NCBI GenBank assembly: GCA_017559885.1
Contig: JAFYQN010000114.1
Span: 1-8,868, forward strand
Source: Clostridia bacterium
GTDB taxonomy: Bacteria > Bacillota > Clostridia > Oscillospirales > Acutalibacteraceae
Length of the DNA: 8,868 nt
Reading direction: 5' to 3'
Positions 7,156 to 8,868 of the stretch are shown here, one piece after another. The notes below the pieces were generated by a model. That model was not told the origin of the DNA. It was given only the letters and a program-made list of their open reading frames with translations, and ran no database searches. Positions within the stretch are counted from its first letter, which is position 1; each line of letters opens with the position of its first letter. A program made the position numbers and the translations under genes.

Positions 7156-7917
7156 TTCTACCTCGCGAGAAAGTTGCATTATAGGCGGACCCGAAAGACC
7201 GTAATCACAAAATAAAACCTCGCCAAAATCACCTCGAAAAGCGGTACCGTTTATAGAAAGATTTACGTCGGCATCCACCTTCATACCCTTTAGCGACTTT
7301 ACAACGTCGGTTTCGGTTTTAAGTTGCACAATAGCAGGTGTAGTTTTTACGGTTTTATAGCCATTGTTTTTTAAAATCTTTAGCATACTGCCGTTTGACC
7401 CAAGCTTTTGACCACCCGAATAAAGACCGCTTGCCACAACCAAACTTTCACAAACAAAATCGCCGTTATTAGTTTTTACGTTAAAGAAATTTTCTTTTTT
7501 ACTGTATGACAAAACAGCGGTGTCAACAAAAGTATCAACACCAAAGTCATCGAGCGCAAAGCGCAAACAATCAACAACCGAAGACGCCTGTAACGAATAC
7601 GGATATGCACGACCTGTTTCATCGTAGGTAAACACAACGCCGATTTCACTAAAAAAGTCGGCAGCATAATGGTTATCGTAGTTTGTTAGAGCATATTCGG
7701 CAAACCTTATATCCTCGCTGTGATAACGTTCAAGATTTATATGTAAATTACTTATGTTGCATCTGCCGTTACCCGTGGTAATGAGTTTTTTACCAACGCG
7801 TGAAAGTTGTTCAAGTATTGCCACACTTATACTGCGGTCACGAAGTTTAATATTTATTGCGGCGCACATACCAGCCGCGCCGCCGCCAATTATTACAACG
7901 TCATATTTTCGAGCCAT
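7153..7917 (-). CDS. HI0933-family (BaiN-like) flavoprotein, N-terminal part ending at an in-frame TGA
   Basis: This part encodes residues 1-254 of an NAD(P)/FAD-dependent oxidoreductase of the HI0933/aminoacetone-oxidase-like family. The FAD-binding start MARKYDVVIIGGGAAGMCAA has GGGAAG at 11-16, with E36 as the likely ribose ligand. The family hallmark VGKKLITTGNGRCNISN is at 41-57, and GLYSGGQKLGSNGSMLKI and LFCDYGLSGPPIMQLSR precede the break. A typical member is about 400-420 residues, so translation stopping here loses the C-terminal part of the FAD domain. The ATG has AGAGG six bases upstream, embedded in the end of the hydrolase gene 10 bp away, consistent with an operon. The substrate is unknown; some family members act on bile-acid intermediates, but nothing here argues for that. 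The gene is intact apart from the TGA and a few odd residues just after it. Confidence 0.85.
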   Translation of the reverse strand: MARKYDVVIIGGGAAGMCAAINIKLRDRSISVAILEQLSRVGKKLITTGNGRCNISNLHINLERYHSEDIRFAEYALTNYDNHYAADFFSEIGVVFTYDETGRAYPYSLQASSVVDCLRFALDDFGVDTFVDTAVLSYSKKENFFNVKTNNGDFVCESLVVASGLYSGGQKLGSNGSMLKILKNNGYKTVKTTPAIVQLKTETDVVKSLKGMKVDADVNLSINGTAFRGDFGEVLFCDYGLSGPPIMQLSREVE

Positions 7918-7927
7918 AAAAAACCTC

Positions 7928-8605
7928 TTATCCGTATTTTTTTACATCGTTATATATATCAACTATTTGTTTTGCATTTTCGTTTTTATGTTTTAGCAAC
8001 CACTCGTAAACTTGTGGGTTTGAAAACGTATCATCCCAAGCGTTATGGTCGTTATCGGGGTAAATTGTAAGTTTGGCATTACCGCCAAAGTTATTAACAC
8101 GCTCTACCATAATCTCAGATTCTCTTGGTAAAACAACGTTATCTTTTGCGCCGTGAAAAGCCCATATCGGCACGTTTACAAAACGAAGTGCATTCCAGTA
8201 CATACCACCGCCGCAAATAGGAACGATAGCGGCAAAAAGTTCGGGGCAACTCATAGCAAGTTGCCATGTCGCATAACCACCCATACTCGCACCCATTAGA
8301 TAAACTCTCTTGGCGTCAATATTATCATTACCAATTGTATAAAAAACAAATTCCTTAAGCTCTTCCCACATATCAAACCAGGTATTTTCGTGACAAAGAG
8401 GCATAATAGACATAAAAGGAAAATCGGTAAATTTTTCTCTTTGGTGCAAAAATGCGCTATCGCGAATAAGCGGTGTAATATCGTTACCTCTACCACCTGC
8501 GCCGTGCAATTTTAAAAGCAAGGGATATTTTTTATTTTCATCGAAATTATCAGGTAATACAACTATGTATTTAATTTTTTTAAATCCGCAAAGCTTAATA
8601 TCCAT
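7928..8605 (-). CDS. Alpha/beta-hydrolase, prolyl-oligopeptidase/esterase type
   Basis: The 225-residue protein is a compact alpha/beta-hydrolase with no signal peptide or membrane segment, so it should be cytoplasmic. HGAGGRG (34-40) supplies the oxyanion hole. GASMGG (105-110) is the nucleophile elbow with Ser107, D155 in HGAKDNVV is the acid, and H187 in DNDHNAWDDTF completes the triad. The arrangement matches short phospholipase/carboxylesterase or dienelactone-hydrolase-like members of the S9 clan, which cleave esters or small peptides; the substrate cannot be read from the sequence. The start is fixed by GAGG five bases before the ATG. It is the first gene of the operon with the two flavoproteins, from a promoter at 8644-8672. 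Nothing shows that it acts on the same substrate as they do. Confidence 0.88.
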   Translation of the reverse strand: MDIKLCGFKKIKYIVVLPDNFDENKKYPLLLKLHGAGGRGNDITPLIRDSAFLHQREKFTDFPFMSIMPLCHENTWFDMWEELKEFVFYTIGNDNIDAKRVYLMGASMGGYATWQLAMSCPELFAAIVPICGGGMYWNALRFVNVPIWAFHGAKDNVVLPRESEIMVERVNNFGGNAKLTIYPDNDHNAWDDTFSNPQVYEWLLKHKNENAKQIVDIYNDVKKYG

Positions 8606-8611
8606 AACGAC

Positions 8612-8639
8612 CTCATATTATTTTTCTCATATTATTTTT
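8612..8639. repeat. 14-bp perfect tandem duplication in the hydrolase leader
   Basis: CTCATATTATTTTT occurs twice head to tail (8612-8625 and 8626-8639). It lies between the -10 box and the start codon of the hydrolase gene. On the minus strand each copy reads AAAAATAATATGAG, so the copy nearer the gene supplies the GAG of the GAGG ribosome site and the other carries a decoy ATGAG. It looks like a recent slippage duplication lengthening the leader. Confidence 0.85.
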
Positions 8640-8643
8640 AAAT

Positions 8644-8672
8644 ATAATATCATATTACACGTTTATTTTCAA
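8644..8672 (-). promoter_or_regulatory. Promoter of the hydrolase-flavoprotein operon
   Basis: On the minus strand, TTGAAA (8667-8672) and TATTAT (8644-8649) are 17 bp apart. An overlapping alternative, TTGTTA with TAATAT, also has 17-bp spacing and sits about 10 bp further upstream. Either would start transcription just after the candidate small-RNA terminator, so the operon is expressed independently of whatever lies upstream. Confidence 0.6.
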
Positions 8673-8679
8673 GATAACA

Positions 8680-8723
8680 AAAAGCGAAAAAGAGCCGTGA
8701 TAACACGACTCTTTCTCACTTTT
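8680..8723 (-). terminator. Long 3' hairpin / intrinsic terminator of a minus-strand transcript
   Basis: On the minus strand AAAGAGTCGTG pairs with CACGGCTCTTT around a TTAT loop. The pairing continues outward as AAAAGTGAG with TTCGCTTTT, giving a continuous 20-bp stem with three G-U pairs. On the plus strand those three pairs become A-C mismatches, so the minus strand is the one under selection. The descending arm contains the U runs CUCUUUUU and GCUUUUUG where release could occur. It ends a transcript coming from the right, before the hydrolase promoter. Confidence 0.8.
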
Positions 8724-8800
8724 AAGGGGTTTGAGGAGAGAATCGCAACCAATTGTTGCGATGTACCAACAAGGGTGCGGCTCCCTTTTGCTTGGTACAT
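8680..8800 (-). ncRNA. Candidate structured small RNA, no known family recognised
   Basis: No coding frame fits this stretch. On the minus strand it would form three successive elements. The first is a 5' hairpin at 8761-8800: outer stem ATGTACCAA/TTGGTACAT (9 bp, perfect) and inner stem AAGGG/CCCTT around an AGCCGCA loop. The second, at 8742-8762, has an 8-bp perfect stem ATCGCAAC/GTTGCGAT. A C-rich single-stranded linker (8724-8741, containing CTCTCCTC and CCCC) leads to the 20-bp 3' hairpin. The predicted start near 8800, after a weak extended -10, would put the first hairpin at the very 5' end. It does not match the tRNA, SRP, 6S or T-box features I know. It could instead be the 3' end of a longer RNA, or a terminator-bearing 3' UTR of a gene outside the window. 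Confidence 0.5.
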
Positions 8801-8806
8801 GTATAT

Positions 8807-8836
8807 CATATACCATAAATTTTAAAAAATTATGAA
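8807..8836 (-). promoter_or_regulatory. Weak candidate promoter for the small RNA; AT-rich edge
   Basis: On the minus strand, TGG-TATATG (8807-8815) resembles an extended -10 box. TTCATA (8831-8836), 18 bp upstream of the hexamer, is a poor -35. Transcription would begin near 8800, exactly at the first hairpin. The rest of the edge (8837-8868) is plain AT-rich DNA with stops in all minus frames and nothing else I can assign. Confidence 0.3.
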
Positions 8837-8868
8837 CACATTTTAAATATTTTTTTAGAATATGTTTA

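Noticed and set aside
7138..7160. Frameshift between the two halves of the HI0933-family gene
   Set aside because: Both halves are in the same frame (starts 7917 and 7140 differ by a multiple of three). Only a TGA separates them.
8761..8800. T-box or other riboswitch controlling the hydrolase operon
   Set aside because: The T-box consensus and other aptamer cores I know are absent, and a separate promoter lies between this structure and the hydrolase gene.
8565..8825. 86-codon plus-strand open frame at the right edge
   Set aside because: It runs through the hydrolase start, the promoter, the terminator hairpin and the small-RNA stems, with no ribosome site and no recognisable protein features.

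Overview
The window is AT-rich and gene-dense. All the genes I support lie on the minus strand, so transcription runs from high to low coordinates. A cytosolic NAD-type GAPDH, FtsEX with a coiled-coil M23 hydrolase, a CdaR/PucR-type regulator, paired COG2509 and HI0933 flavoproteins, strong AGGAGG-type ribosome binding sites and 17-bp-spaced promoters all suggest a low-GC Firmicute. My best guess is an anaerobic clostridial (Oscillospiraceae/Ruminococcaceae-like) genome; that placement is inference.

In transcription order, the right edge (8868 to 8680) has no protein gene. It holds a candidate small RNA of about 115-120 nt with two adjacent perfect-stem hairpins, a C-rich linker and a 20-bp 3' hairpin. 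The G-U pairs of that last hairpin show it belongs to the minus strand. Next, from its own promoter, comes a three-gene operon: an alpha/beta-hydrolase (8605-7928), an HI0933-family flavoprotein (7917-6676) and a COG2509 FAD-dependent dehydrogenase (6672-5092). The HI0933 gene is broken by one in-frame TGA at 7153-7155, with no frameshift. The TGA is followed by a 10-bp hairpin with a GGUU loop, so a nonsense mutation, a local sequence error and selenocysteine recoding all need consideration.

The gap gene (4966-3935) follows as a single unit with a consensus-like promoter, a strong ribosome binding site and a clear intrinsic terminator.

The last operon (3736 to the left edge) starts at a promoter with a perfect 7-3-7 palindrome over the predicted start point. 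It encodes a CdaR/PucR-type regulator, FtsE, FtsX (ATGA overlap with ftsE) and a secreted coiled-coil M23 peptidase cut by the window edge. FtsEX is the membrane ATPase that, in other bacteria, activates peptidoglycan hydrolases of the EnvC/CwlO/PcsB kind from across the membrane. The peptidase is the obvious client, and the regulator may control the set. I see no mobile element, CRISPR array, tRNA or rRNA.
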